From contig CM034236.1 of the NCBI GenBank assembly GCA_019916065.1, positions 22,666,941-22,730,940 of the forward strand: 64,000 bases of DNA. The letters run 5' to 3'. The position numbers and the translations under genes were made by a program. The stretch comes from Vitellaria paradoxa. Lineage: Eukaryota; Streptophyta; Magnoliopsida; Ericales; Sapotaceae. Positions 1 to 11,700 of this stretch are shown piece by piece (the first letter of the stretch is position 1; every line of letters starts with the position of its first letter). The notes under the pieces were generated by a model, which saw only the letters and a list, made by a program, of their open reading frames with translations, had not been told where the DNA came from and searched no databases.

Positions 1-568
1 ACTGTTCATCACTGCCGCCACTGTTCATCACTGCCGGACCACTCTCTGGCGATCTTTGTTGACCGGCGCCACCACCAACAGACTCGGCGTCGACCGGCGA
101 CTACCACCGACGAAGACCATCGCCGGAGATGACCTGACGCGCCTTCACGCGCGGCTTGGTTCCCGGCGCGTGAGGCTCACGCGCCTCTCCTTTCCAGCGC
201 GTGTCGGCGCGTGCACCAACGGCTGATCTCCGGCGACACACCATGGCAGTCGCCTCTTCCTGTTCTTCTCCTCTTATGCTTGATTTGTGTCGTGGATAAT
301 TCTTGAAACTTGGCTTATCTCCTTCTCGATCGGATCTTGGATCTCTCACGTTTTAGACAACCAGATCTGATGTTCGATGTGTTATATACTGTCGATTGAT
401 GATACTCATACTCTCTACTATTTTTTTTTATTTGTCTGCTCAATCGTAGTTGATCGTTGTTGATCGTTCGATTGTGAGTTGGTTCGTGCTCCTTGTTGTG
501 CTTTGAAACCTTATACGCCGCTGTGTGGTCTTTCTACTCTGATTTGAGTTGTGATTTATATTTGGCTA
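1..568 (+). other. Leader (5' untranslated region) of copia element A
   Basis: About 570 bases precede the first sensible gag start. The first part is GC-rich compared with the rest of the window and includes a 17-bp direct repeat at 1-17 and 20-36. No long conserved frame runs through it; the open minus-strand frame at 101-349 resembles no known family and probably reflects the high GC. The primer-binding site expected just after the 5' LTR is not in the window. Confidence 0.6.
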
Positions 569-3500
569 ATGGCTATTAATTTGTCTACTGTCAAGACTAC
601 TTCAGATGAAAGTTCTTCACCTGTTCCTGCGCATGCTATTTCAATTGAAAATTTTCCAAAATCCATTGTTTGTGAGAAATTGAATGGAGCCGCCAACTAT
701 TTAACTTGGTCTCATGCTGTTCGTATATTCCTTATTGGTCGACAATTGGAAAATTACATTACGGATTCTCCTCCAGACTTAACATCTCCCACGTATTCGC
801 AATGGCGAGCTATTGATGCTAATGTTATGAGTTGGTTATGGCACAGTCTCGAACCTTCAGTTTTTCGAACTGTATCCTTGTGTAACACCTCTAAGGCAAT
901 CTGGGATTCTTTAGCTGATTCGTTCTCTCAGCGTAGTAATATTTCAGAAGTTTTTGCAGCGTACGAGCAACTCTTTTCTCTCCGACAGGGAGATAGATCA
1001 CTATCTGATTATTACAGCACACTTAAAGCCCTTGGTGATCGTCTCTTGCAACTTCGTCCCTTTCCTGAGACTAAAGCGGAGATGATGGGACAATGGAATG
1101 AGCTTATGACTGTTCTTCTGCTGGCAGGACTAAATGATGATTTTCGTAGTTACAGAGATCAGTTTTTGGCTGGGGAGACTATTCCTTCTTTAGCCAGTGC
1201 TTATTCTCGGTTGCAACGATCTTCCCTGAGTCATCATCCCCGTTCAACATCATCTGCTTCCAGTGGGACAGACTCTGCTGCTTTGATTAATAGTTCTGGA
1301 GGTCATGGAGGATCTCGTGGTGGCTCACGTGGTATGGGCCGTAATTCTCGGGGTGGTGGTCGCAGTTCGGGACGTGGCACCAAAAAGTGTAATCATTGTG
1401 GTGGTACAAATCACACAGAGCCTTATTGCTGGAAGAAATATGGTCGTCCTGATCAAACTCACCATGTTACTACTGATTCTACTAGCTCTGAAGTAGCCTC
1501 TGGTTCTACTTCTGGTACAAGTGATCCTGTTAACTCAGGGGTAGTTTCTCAGGCTCCCTTCTCTCCTGCTGAGTTGGATACTATTGTGCAAGCTCTTCGG
1601 ATCTCTCGCTCTTCCAGTTCCACTGCCACTTTGGCCCATTCAGGTAATAGTGCTTGTTTCTCCACCTCATCTGCTCCACAATTGATTCTTGACTCTGGTG
1701 CTAGTGCTCATGTATCAGGTAATCCTTCTTTGTTTTCTGATTTGATTACCACCACTCATCGTCTTACGTTAGCTGACGGGTCCTCCCGACCTGTAGCTGA
1801 CAAAGGACACCTCAAACCCTCAGTATCATTATCGTTACCTTCGAGTCTTTATGTGCCTAACTTTCCTTTTAACTTATTATCTGTTAGTCAGTTAACTAGA
1901 CTTTTAAACTGCTCCATAACCTTTTCTCCATCTTTCTGTGTTTTTCAGGATCTCAGGACGCAGAAGATGATTGGTTCGGGATGTGAGCGAGATGGTCTTT
2001 ATTATCTTGACCCAACCAGTTTCTCCTCGTCTTCTTCAGCTTTTCATGTTTCAGATTCACCTCTCCAGTGGCATTATCGATTGGGTCATCCAGCTTTATC
2101 TCGTCTCAAGCTTGCTGTTCCTGGTCTTGGTTCTGTCTCCAGTCTAGAGTGTGAAGCTTGTCAACTAGGGAAGCATCACCGTAGTTCTTTTCCTAGTAGT
2201 AGTCATGGTCGTGAGTCTGAACCTTTTTCTGTAGTCCATACGGACATTTGGGGTCCTTCTAGAGTCCCCACTATTAATGGTTATTGCTATTTTGTCATTT
2301 TTTTGGATGATTTCTCACGTATGACATGGTTATTTTTAATGAAAACTCGTTCTAAATTGCCCAATATTGTTTTACGTTTTTATAATGAAATTTTTACTCA
2401 GTTTGACAAAGGAATTAAAATTTTACGGTCTGACAATGCTTTAGAGTATACCAAGTCTGTTATGAAAAAATTTTGTGCTGACAGGGGCATTATTCATCAA
2501 ACCTCATGTGTTCATACCTCTCAACAGAATGGTGTTGCTGAACGGAAGCATCGCCATCTGTTGGATGTCGCCCGCACTTTGCAAATACACATGAATGTTC
2601 CAAAATCATATTGGGGGGATGCTGTCTTAACTGCTTGTCACCTTATCAATCGAGTTCCGTCCGTTACTATTGGTAATAAGTCTTCTTTTTCTCTTCTTTA
2701 TCCTTCTTCTAATCCTTTTTCACTTCCTCCTCGTACATTTGGTTGCACTGCCTTTGTTCATAATCTTGATCCTGGTCTGGACAAATTATCACCTCGAGCT
2801 CGTCGATGTATTTTCTTGGGATACTCTCGTACTCAAAAGGGCTACCGGTGTTATCATCCTCCATCTCGTCGATTCTTTGTTAGTGCTGATGTTACTTTTT
2901 TTGAATCTACACCCTATTTTCAAGTTCAGGGGGAGTTGTCATCTCGTGAGGGGGAGCTTTCTCCTTCCTATCAAGAGGGGGAGCCACCTACATCTATTTC
3001 CTCTCCTAATCCGGTTCTTCCTATTCCTGAAGTTCCTTTACAAGTCTATCACCGTCGCGCTCGCCCTGATCCAATCACCACTGCACCTGTGGATCCTGTA
3101 ACACTTGAGACACCTACTTCTGACCCAGACACCTACTTCTGACCCAGATACTTCTGTTACTAGTCCGGATGAGCCTGAGCCTCCTTCTATTGATGAACTT
3201 GATCTCCCTATTGCCCAAAGACGAGGTAAACGTACATGTACTCAGCATCCTATTGCTAAATTTGTTTCTTACCATCGTATCTCACCTCGATTCCAGTCCT
3301 TTGTGTGTGCTTTGTCCTCTGTTTCTATTCCTAAATCTTATAATCAGGCACTATTATCACCGGGCTGGAAGAAAGTGATGGATGAGGAGATGCAAGCACT
3401 ACATCTCAATCAGACGTGGGAGCTCACTTCTCTTCCCCCGGGAAAGAAGCCAGTTGGTTGTCGTTGGGTTTACACAATAAAGTACTATCCTGATGGATCT

Positions 3501-4864
3501 GTTGAGCGTCTTAAAGCCCGATTGGTTGCTAAGGGCTATACCCAAACTTATGGTGTGGACTATCTTGAGACATTCTCACCAGTGGCTCGTCTTAATTCAA
3601 TCCGCATCCTTCTTACAGTAGCAGTGTGCAAATCTTGGCCCTTGTTCCAGTTGGATATTAAAAATGCCTTTCTATATCGTGAACTTCAGGAAGAGGTATA
3701 TATGGACCAACCACCGGGATATACTGTTACAGGAAATGAGCATCTTGTTTGTCGCTTACGCAAAGCCTTATATGGACTTAAACAATCTCCACGAGCATGG
3801 TTTGATCGGTTTAGTTATGCTCTTATGGAATATGGTTTCAAACGATCCACTTCTGATCACTCAGTATTTGTTCATCAGTCACCATCTGGTACTATTATCT
3901 TAATTGTCTATGTGGATGATATTATCATTTCTGGTGATGATGCTAAGGGCATTTTCGAATTAAAGGGTTATTTGGGAAAACAGTTTCACACAAAAGATCT
4001 TGGTGCCTTACGTTATTTTCTTGGAATTGAAGTTGCCCGTCTTCCCAGGGTATATCTTTATCTCAAAGGAAATATGTTCTGGATTTACTCTCGGAGACTG
4101 GACTTTTGGGTTCTCGCCCTGTTGACACTCCTATGGACTCTTCTGTTCGCTTGGATAGTGAAAGTGGTGATCTATTTCCTGATGTTGGTCGTTATCGACG
4201 TCTTGTTAGTAAATTGATCTATCTCACTGTGACTCGTCCTGATATTTCATATGCAGTTGGCGTGGTCAGTCAGTTTATGCACGCTCCACGCAAACCTCAT
4301 TTTGAAGCTGTATGTCGTATTCTGAGGTATTTGAAAAATTCTCCTGGTAAAGGTTTACATTATCGAGCCTCTACCACGATCGATGTAATTGGATACAGCG
4401 ATGCAGATTGGGCTGGTAGTCGTTCGGATCGGAGGTCTACTTCTGGATACTGTATTTTCGTTGGTGGTAATCTTGTTACATGGCGTAGTAAGAAGCAGAC
4501 TGTGGTGGCTCGATCTAGTGCTGAGGCCGAGTATCGCGCCATGGCTCATACTGCGTCTGAGATGCTTTGGGTTTGTTCTCTTCTTCGAGATTTTGGTATT
4601 GATATTTCAAATCCGATGTCTATGTTCTGTGATAATCAAGCTGCAATCTTCATTGCTAACAATCCCGTCTTTCATGAACGTACCAAGCATATAGAAGTTG
4701 ATTGTCACTTTATTCGTGATCTTCTGGTCAGACATGATATCATTACTCCATTTGTATGATCGGACTCTCAGTTGGGTGATATGTTTACCAAGCCCTTGGC
4801 TGTTTCTCCATTTCAGAAAATGTGTACCAAGTTGGGCATGATTGATCTTTATACTCCAGCTTGA
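569..4864 (+). pseudogene. gag-pol polyprotein of copia element A, frameshifted
   Basis: A single Ty1/copia polyprotein now in three frames. The ATG at 569 is preferred; the upstream open codons begin with GTG. Seen in order: UBN2/DUF4219-type gag; CX2CX4HX4C zinc knuckle from base 1388; aspartic protease with DSGAS near 1691; GAG-pre-integrase HYRLGH; integrase with D in HTDIWG (2243), D in RSDNALEY (2432) and E in VAERKH (2540), a D-D-35-E spacing; RT with YVDD at 3909-3920; RNase H with YSDADW, RSSAEAEYRA and DNQAA. Lesions: a 19-bp tandem duplication (3110-3147) shifts the frame and stops it at 3140; one base is lost near 4040; a TGA at 4757 stands where CGA (Arg) is expected, 35 codons before the natural stop at 4862. 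The usual NAFLHG/NAFLNG of RT reads NAFLYR. The product would be truncated and non-autonomous. Confidence 0.92.
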
Positions 4865-4871
4865 GGGGGAG
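4863..4871 (+). other. Polypurine tract of copia element A
   Basis: GAGGGGGAG lies directly before the 3' LTR start TGTTAGAATATG and overlaps the natural gag-pol stop codon. This is the usual site for priming plus-strand DNA synthesis in LTR elements, and its place and purine content fit. Confidence 0.8.
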
Positions 4872-5131
4872 TGTTAGAATATGTTAGGAATATTTAAGGC
4901 ATAATTGATGGATTGTGATTTAGTTATTTTTGGTTATTGCCATATATTGGCTGATTTCAATTTCTATATTTTGTAACCTAAACTTGATTATAAATAGAGT
5001 ATGAGGGAGAAGAAGAAACTCATCTCTCTCTTTCTTTTCTCTCTAATTTTTCTATTCTGATTTTCAACTCTTTTAAACTACTCTCTCTATTTCTCTCTCT
5101 TTGTTTTACTCTCTTTTGTCCTACATCAACA
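4872..5131 (+). repeat. 3' LTR of copia element A
   Basis: Begins TGTTAGAATATG right after the polypurine tract and contains a TATA box, TATAAATA at 4989-4996, followed by a CT-rich stretch typical of a copia R/U5 region. It ends in CA at 5125, 5128 or 5131, giving about 254-260 bp. With no 5' LTR in the window the exact end cannot be settled. Confidence 0.8.
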
Positions 5132-6109
5132 CCAAAACCCTGAACCACAAGATGTTGACACATGTCACAATACCAGCCACACAACAAATAATGACAGCAA
5201 CAAGGTTGTTAATACCTACTAGGGTTGGTGACTCTCGAAAGGGCCATAATCAAATCAGCCAAAAAGTAAGAGCACCTAAGCTTTGAGTTTAAAATTCGTC
5301 AGCCTCTTAGAGTATCAATCTCACCTTGAGAATGACAACCTAAGACTACATCCAATAAAGGTATATAATTGCATATGAATGATAAAGAACAGGAGTGAAA
5401 AGAACTCAAAAAAGTCTTTTAGACAAGCCAAGTACCAAACAACAAGTGTGGGAGTGATAATTGGTTGATTAACCGACCAATTAGAGCAATTATGAAGTAA
5501 CGATTTAAGATGTAACCACCTGCTACCACCTTTTTCGTAGCAATTATAGGTGTCATTGTACACTCTTCAATTCTAGAATGTTTCAACATCATGGGGTTCA
5601 ATTTTGGAATGTTTCAACATCATGGGGACATGGTCAGCTACACAGTTGATGATTAAGCATTAATAGTGCATTCTACGCCTTAGAATTAGTAACATTTCCC
5701 TCGTTTCAGTTAGTTAAATGTTCAACTTTATTCATATTTTTTGTAATCTCTTATATTTTATGGTTCGTGCAGATAATGGAGTTAAAACGACGGATTTTTA
5801 GGGCTAAGCAAAATTTTTGATCTAGGCCAAGGCAAGAGAACCAAAGGGAAAGAAGGACATACGTATTACCATCCGCACAGGGGGTGTATCAAACATTACC
5901 TAGGCGTACATACAAACCAAGAACATAGTTTTTGAAGTTTCAAACATACCCAGGCACTTGTATGGGTCGAGAACGAGTTTTCAACATTAAGCCTGTGTAT
6001 ATACGTCTACCATTTTGCGTGCATATGCTCATTCGTACGTAGAAGAAGTTGAGCCCCAAACAACTATGCGTATGCCTGTCCGTATGCACCAGTAATTGCC
6101 AACCTATAT
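5132..6109. other. Intergenic DNA without a recognisable gene
   Basis: No frame of family-like composition on either strand. The only clear structure is a two-copy 31-bp tandem repeat at 5566-5596 and 5597-5627, differing at two positions. Possibly older retroelement debris. Confidence 0.5.
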
Positions 6110-6960
6110 GTGATGGAATATTTGTTCGAATTAGTCATTGCAATTTAAGAAACAAAACAGAAAAAATAAAACTCACTGTTTTGGGATAGAAATTTGAAAG
6201 AACTTTGATCAACTCTAGTGTTGAACACTATGTCTTTAAAACTGAATTCCTTCCCCACAAATGCTTCTGGTTTTAACGAACGTTAGTCTCCCAGGATAGA
6301 ATGATCACACATACAAAAGGAAATGACAATTTGCGTGTTCTAGCAAACTAAAAACTATGTTTGTACTCTTTGTATGCAAATGATTTTAGGCAAAAAATTC
6401 AACTTGTTCTTATGCAAAAAAGGAGGTTTAAATAGGCATTAGAAGTGCCTCATCAAAAAATATGAATAGCCATTGGTCACGTCTGTTGAAAAGAATAGAC
6501 ACCACCATTCATAAAGAGAGGTATTTGTTGAGGAAGGAATACTCCAAAATGACGTAATTTTGGAGACAACAGTTGGACTAGACTAATGAGCCAAAGAATT
6601 ATCCAAGCCCAAAAATACAAGGATAAAATTATTCAAGCCCAAAAATTATTCAGGCCCATTTTATTTATTATCAAGGGTCCCAAATTTGAAGCTAATTTTC
6701 ATTTACATAATTCACGATTTTGAAAATGTAAATACACGGAATTAATATTTTCATATAATTATATTTATTCCACATTTGACCCAAAATTAATAATATGTGG
6801 ACCCCACATAAATATTGGCTTAAATTTTGATAAAATAATTTTGTTTGCATACATACGCCCTATAATTTCTGCTCAGCAAGTTGCATCGCAAAATGACCAT
6901 CGTACCCCTCCTTTTTCCCACTTCATCCACATGAGCTAAGGCCAATATAAGCAGATTGTA
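6110..6960 (-). repeat. Probable LTR remnant, minus strand
   Basis: Read on the minus strand this has a promoter-like CTATTTAAACC (plus 6426-6436), a downstream section resembling an LTR R/U5 region (ending around 6110-6190), and an AT-rich U3-like region upstream. The arrangement resembles plant copia LTRs, but no partner LTR, primer site or coding remnant was found nearby, so it could be a solo LTR or an unrelated promoter. Boundaries are approximate. Confidence 0.3.
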
Positions 6961-7891
6961 GGTGCCCCTAGCATCTCCTAGACTTGTGGCCACCGCCCAT
7001 TTGATGCCTAGAATTGAGAAAGAGTGATGATGGACATTCAATCAAGTAGGGTGGTAGTCAAATCAAAAAAGTTTTAGCTTGTTGAGAAAGAAAAGGGGAG
7101 CAAGTGGGGGAGAGCTATATATACATCATCGGATGAAGGAGAGGAGAGGCATCTTTGGAAAGAAGAAAGCTTTGTTGTAGAGAGAGGAACTGATTAGAAA
7201 CCTTTATTTTCTTTTGAGTTGTGTTCTTCTTCTTTTTCTTTTTCTTCTTCACTCTCCTTTTGATTTTGTAAAAGAAAGTTGTATCAACAGAATTATGTAA
7301 TAGACATGATTTCATTATTTCTATTAATAATGGAGTTATTGCTTTTTAAATACACGTCTAGCTGAATTTATCTTCTTGATTTCAAGCCAAGAAGAGCGGT
7401 GGTTGAGATGACGAATTCAATATAACATTTAATTTGGAACGTTTGATTAGTTTCTAGTTAAAAATGGATGAAAGGGTGATTGCTAGCATCCATGGATTTA
7501 CACTTAGATGAATATAATCAAACTTCAAATATGCATTCCAAATATTTGATTCAATGTCTTATCTAGAGTAGCTCTCCAAATGTAAAGCTAGCAATAATCC
7601 TATCATCCAAGAAAGTTTGCCTCTTTAAAAGCTACCAAAAAACACTTGTTGAACTATGTTAAAACTTTGAGACTTTCCCAAAACATTCTCCTAAAAAGGT
7701 TTGTTAAAGAAGTTCTAGAGTTCCATGTCTTGTTCAATAAATATCTCATTTCCAAAATCGCCTATGAGAGTCCAACCTCTTCACTCATGGTTTTAATGGT
7801 AAATCTTCCAATTCAAATTCCCAATAGTTGAGTTTCGGTTGAGTTATAAAGTTATATTGAATGAGTCATCAATGCATCACCATTTGGAATG
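6961..7891. other. Host flank of copia element B; unclassified repeat-like DNA
   Basis: Contains a TATA-like CTATATATAC near 7112, a purine-rich then pyrimidine-rich transcribed-looking stretch (7120-7260) and no convincing coding frame. The sequence continues after element B at 13208 ('...GGAACCAAAG'), so 7320-7896 plus 13208-13440 were one block before element B landed. The look is that of another LTR element's leader, which I could not assign. Confidence 0.3.
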
Positions 7892-7896
7892 GTTTG
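7892..7896 (+). repeat. Target-site duplication GTTTG, left of element B
   Basis: The five bases GTTTG just before the 5' LTR are repeated exactly at 13203-13207 after the 3' LTR. Five base pairs is the standard duplication for copia integrases. Confidence 0.9.
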
Positions 7897-8086
7897 TGTT
7901 GGAATCCCAAATTATTTTCTTGGTGTAATTAGTGGTAGAATTTGATTAGGGATTAATTGGAAGATTTCCTGCTCTTTTATTTAGAAGATTTTGTTTCCTT
8001 TTTTTGCTCATTCTTTGTATTATAAATATAGGATCATAGATTGTACATATACATTTAAAAAATACAGAAAAGTTATTCTAATTTCA
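7897..8086 (+). repeat. 5' LTR of copia element B
   Basis: 190 bp, TGTTGGAATC...TAATTTCA. Carries a TATA-like TATAAATATAGG about 60 bp from its end. Aligns along its whole length with 13014-13202. Confidence 0.95.
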
Positions 8087-8098
8087 TGGTATTAGAGC
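8087..8098 (+). other. Primer-binding site (tRNA-iMet type) of element B
   Basis: TGGTATTAGAGC directly follows the 5' LTR. It matches the usual plant copia site TGGTATCAGAGC, complementary to the 3' end of initiator methionine tRNA, with one C-to-T change. Confidence 0.9.
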
Positions 8099-8754
8099 CA
8101 GGTCAATTGTTAACCCCTTCTAGTCTAATCGGTTTGCTCGTTGATCTGTCTGAATTCGGCTATTCATTGATTTCAGTGTCGAATCAATTGATCAATTTCA
8201 GTGTCAATTGTTCAATTGCTCGTCAAATCAAGAGTCGATTGATTATCAATTGCCAAAATCAATCATTAATCCAGAAATGATTGGAATCGATTGTCGATTC
8301 TTTTCATCGTCATCAGCGACCCACTACCTCAGTGTTGATCTCTAGCGTTGATTCAACGTTAATCTTCGTCATCATCAACATTGATCAACGTTCATCATCA
8401 TCATTAGCGTTGAGCATTGTCAACATCAATTGTTGATTTCTAGCGTCGACAAACCCATAGTCGGTGTTGATCATTGGTGCTTCAAGCATCAACGTCGTCC
8501 TAGCCCTAGTCGACGTCTCTCAAGAGCGACTCTAAGCATCCAATCCCTAGTCGGCATTTCTCAGTGACTCGTCAGTTTCGTCCACGACGACTATCAATTC
8601 CACCAACAATCGATTACATTACATCAAAGTCTCTCACCGACTGTCCTAGCTAGTTTCACTTTAGCCTTAGTCAATTCATTCAGTTTCGAGGTATTGTTTA
8701 TTTCTTTACTGTTGTTCAAAGATTCCAGCCTCAGATCAAAGTTGCTGAAACCAA

Positions 8755-11700
8755 ATGGAAACTCCTAAAACAGAGGCAATTTCCATGGGTTCAAGCGGAC
8801 TCAACAATTTTCTTGAATGGGCTCAATCAATCAAACTTGTGAACAATGGTGAAGGAAAATTGGGTTACCTTTGGTGAAACAAAGAAGCCAACCTCAACTG
8901 AAGTTGTCTCTCTGTAGAAGAGGAAGTTAGAGAACTCAATAGTGACCGCTTGGTATATTAATTTTATGAAGCCCTCCATCGGAAAGACCCATCTATTCTT
9001 GCCATCGACAAAAGATGTCTGGGATGTAGTTCAGGAGACTTACTTTGATGCTGAAAATGCCGCTCACATTTTTTAAATCAAGACCGATTATGGCAAATGA
9101 AGCAAGGGGAAAGGAAAGTCACAGACTACTACATGGAGATGACAGCTCTATGGCAAGAACTTGATATGAGTTTTGAAGAAGAGAGGAAATGTCCAGGCAA
9201 TAGCATCAGATACAAGAAGAAACTCAAAAATGAAAGTGTTTGAATTTTTTGCTGCGCTCAACCGCGATTTGGATGAAGTTAGAGGAAGAATTCTCGACCA
9301 ACATCCTCTGCCTTCAATTTGAAAAGTCTTTTTAGAAGTAATGCAAGAAGAAAATAGGCACAAAGTGATGCTAAAGGAGAATGTTTCTACTGAGTCTACT
9401 AAACCTGAGATGTCTGCCTTGATGAGTAGAGGAACATCAGCTGGGTCAAACCAAAATCAACAAAAAAGGCGTCCTTGGTGTGAACATTGTCGTAAGCCTA
9501 GACACACAAAGGATATTTGTTGGGAGATATACGAGAAGCCAGCTGATTGGAAACCAAGGCAGAATACTAAAAATCGTGGCTACTAAACTATTGTTAAAAA
9601 TAAGCCGAGAAACCTCAGGAAGAAAAAAACTCCTCCACTTCAAGCAGTACATTTAACCCTCAATAGTTGGAACAACTCTATAAAATATTTTCTAGCCTCC
9701 AAACATTTGGTCAGTCTTCCACCAACATCCCTTCCAGCTCATTGCTCACAGAGGTAATTTTTTCAGAGCCTTAAATACTATTTCTCAAACTAAGACTCCT
9801 TCGATAATTGACTTTGGTGCTTTTGATCATATGACTGATTCCTATAAACTTTTTTTTTCATACTCACCATGTGCTGGTAATCTTAAAGTTAAAATTGCAG
9901 ATCGTTCACTCTCATCCGTCGTAGGAAAAGGAGCATTCAAATATCAGATTCTATAACACTAGAGTTTATCTTCCATGTTCCAAATTTGTCCTACAATTTG
10001 TTATCGATTAGCCAACTAACAAAAAATTCCAATTGCTCTGCTAAATTCCATTCTCATTATGTCTTTCAATACCTATCATCGAGAAAGACGATTGGCAATG
10101 CTATAGAGTGTGAGGGACTTTATTACTTTGAGGAGGCCAACATGGGGGAACAACGTTAAATTGCATTTTGTGATTCTGCATCTATTTTTGGATATAGTGA
10201 AATTTTTTATGGCATTTTAAAATGGGTCATCCCAATTTTCAATATTTGAGATTGTTATTTCCTTTCATTTTTTCAAATAAAAGGTCTGTTGATTTGCAAT
10301 GTGAAATTTGTGAACTTGCAAAACATCAACATATTTCATTCCCAAAATCCAAGTATCAAACCATCCAAACCATTTACCATAATTCACAGTGATTTATGGG
10401 GACCTCATATTCTTAATCGTACCCATACACAATGGTTTGTTACATTTATTGATGATCATACTCAAGTCTGTTAGGTTTATTTGTTGAAAAAAAAAACTGA
10501 TATTCATTCTGTGTTTATCAATTTTCATTCAATGATACAAACACAATTCCAAGCATAAATTCAAATTCTACAAACTGACAATGGCAAAGAATACTTGAAC
10601 TCTACTTTGGGAGATTATCTTCAAAAGCATGGCATAATTCACCAAAGTTCATGTGTCGATACTCCCTAATAAAATGGGTTTGTTGAATGCAAAAATAGAC
10701 ACTTCCTTGAAGTTGCTCGTGCTTTGATGTTTACCACGAACATGCCCAAAATGTTCTGGGGAGATGCCATTTCCATTTTGACATTTACTTATCTCATTAA
10801 TGGAATGCCTAGTTGAGTTCTTTCTTTTGAAACCCCTCACCCTAAACTCCAAAAACTTTTTCCTACCTTTCGTCTAAGTTCTAGTCTCTGTCTCAAAGTG
10901 TTTGGACATAATCAAAGTAAATTAGATCCTAGATCTCTTAAGTGTGTTTTCATTGGATATTCTCCTACTAAAAAAGGCTACAAATGCTATGATCCATCCA
11001 TAAAAAAAGTATTTGTTACTCTTGATATTACATTCTTTGAAAACACTCATTACTTCCAAAAGTCCTCTCTTCAAGGGGAGAACTTGAGTGAAGATCATTC
11101 TTTAGACTTCGATGTTCCATTTTTTAAACCTACCCCAAACACTGAGCCTATTCCAAACATTGAACTTGTAACATTATCTTGTTTTAATATGCCATTTACA
11201 GAAGGAAACTTGAACTCAGGGGGAGATACAGGAGGACAAAATGACAATGAGATACTTGTTTATTCACGAAGGCCAAAACTAAGGTACAAGGAGAATCTCA
11301 CACCTAAAGCACCTCTCCACGAAGGCTAAAACTAAAATACAAGGAGAATCTCACATCTGAAGCACTAAAAGAGTCAGAACCGGTGATAACTCCAAGTATC
11401 CATGAGTTCCCTTCCAATTCAGGTAATTATGATTTTCTTGATATCAATTTACCTATTGCTCTCAGAAAACTAACTCAGTCATGCACTCTTCATCCCATCT
11501 CGAGATTCGTGTGTTATAATACTTTATCTATTGGATTTCGTTCTTTTACCTCTAACCTTGATAGTACATAAACTCCAAGAAATATTCAGGAGGCCTTGGA
11601 GGTTCGCAAATAAAGAGAGGCAGTAATGGAAGAAATGCAGGCCTTAGAAAAAATGTAACTTGGGATGTGATAGATTTACAAAGAGGAAATAAACACGTTG

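Larger units (their letters stand above)
1..5131 (+). mobile_element. Ty1/copia LTR retrotransposon A (5' LTR outside window)
   Basis: Order of parts seen: untranslated leader, gag with zinc knuckle, protease, integrase, reverse transcriptase, RNase H, polypurine tract, 3' LTR. Integrase preceding RT is the defining order of Ty1/copia (Pseudoviridae). The window opens inside the leader, so the 5' LTR and primer-binding site are not visible. The coding region carries three disabling lesions but is otherwise well conserved, so this is the best-preserved copia copy here. LTR age cannot be estimated with only one LTR. The right boundary is uncertain by a few bases because the LTR could end at 5125, 5128 or 5131 (all end in CA) and no target duplication can be tested. 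Confidence 0.93.

Noticed and set aside
7115..7315. Minus-strand frame with a lysine run
   Set aside because: The lysines come from a TTC/TTT-rich leader-like stretch; the composition is not protein-like.
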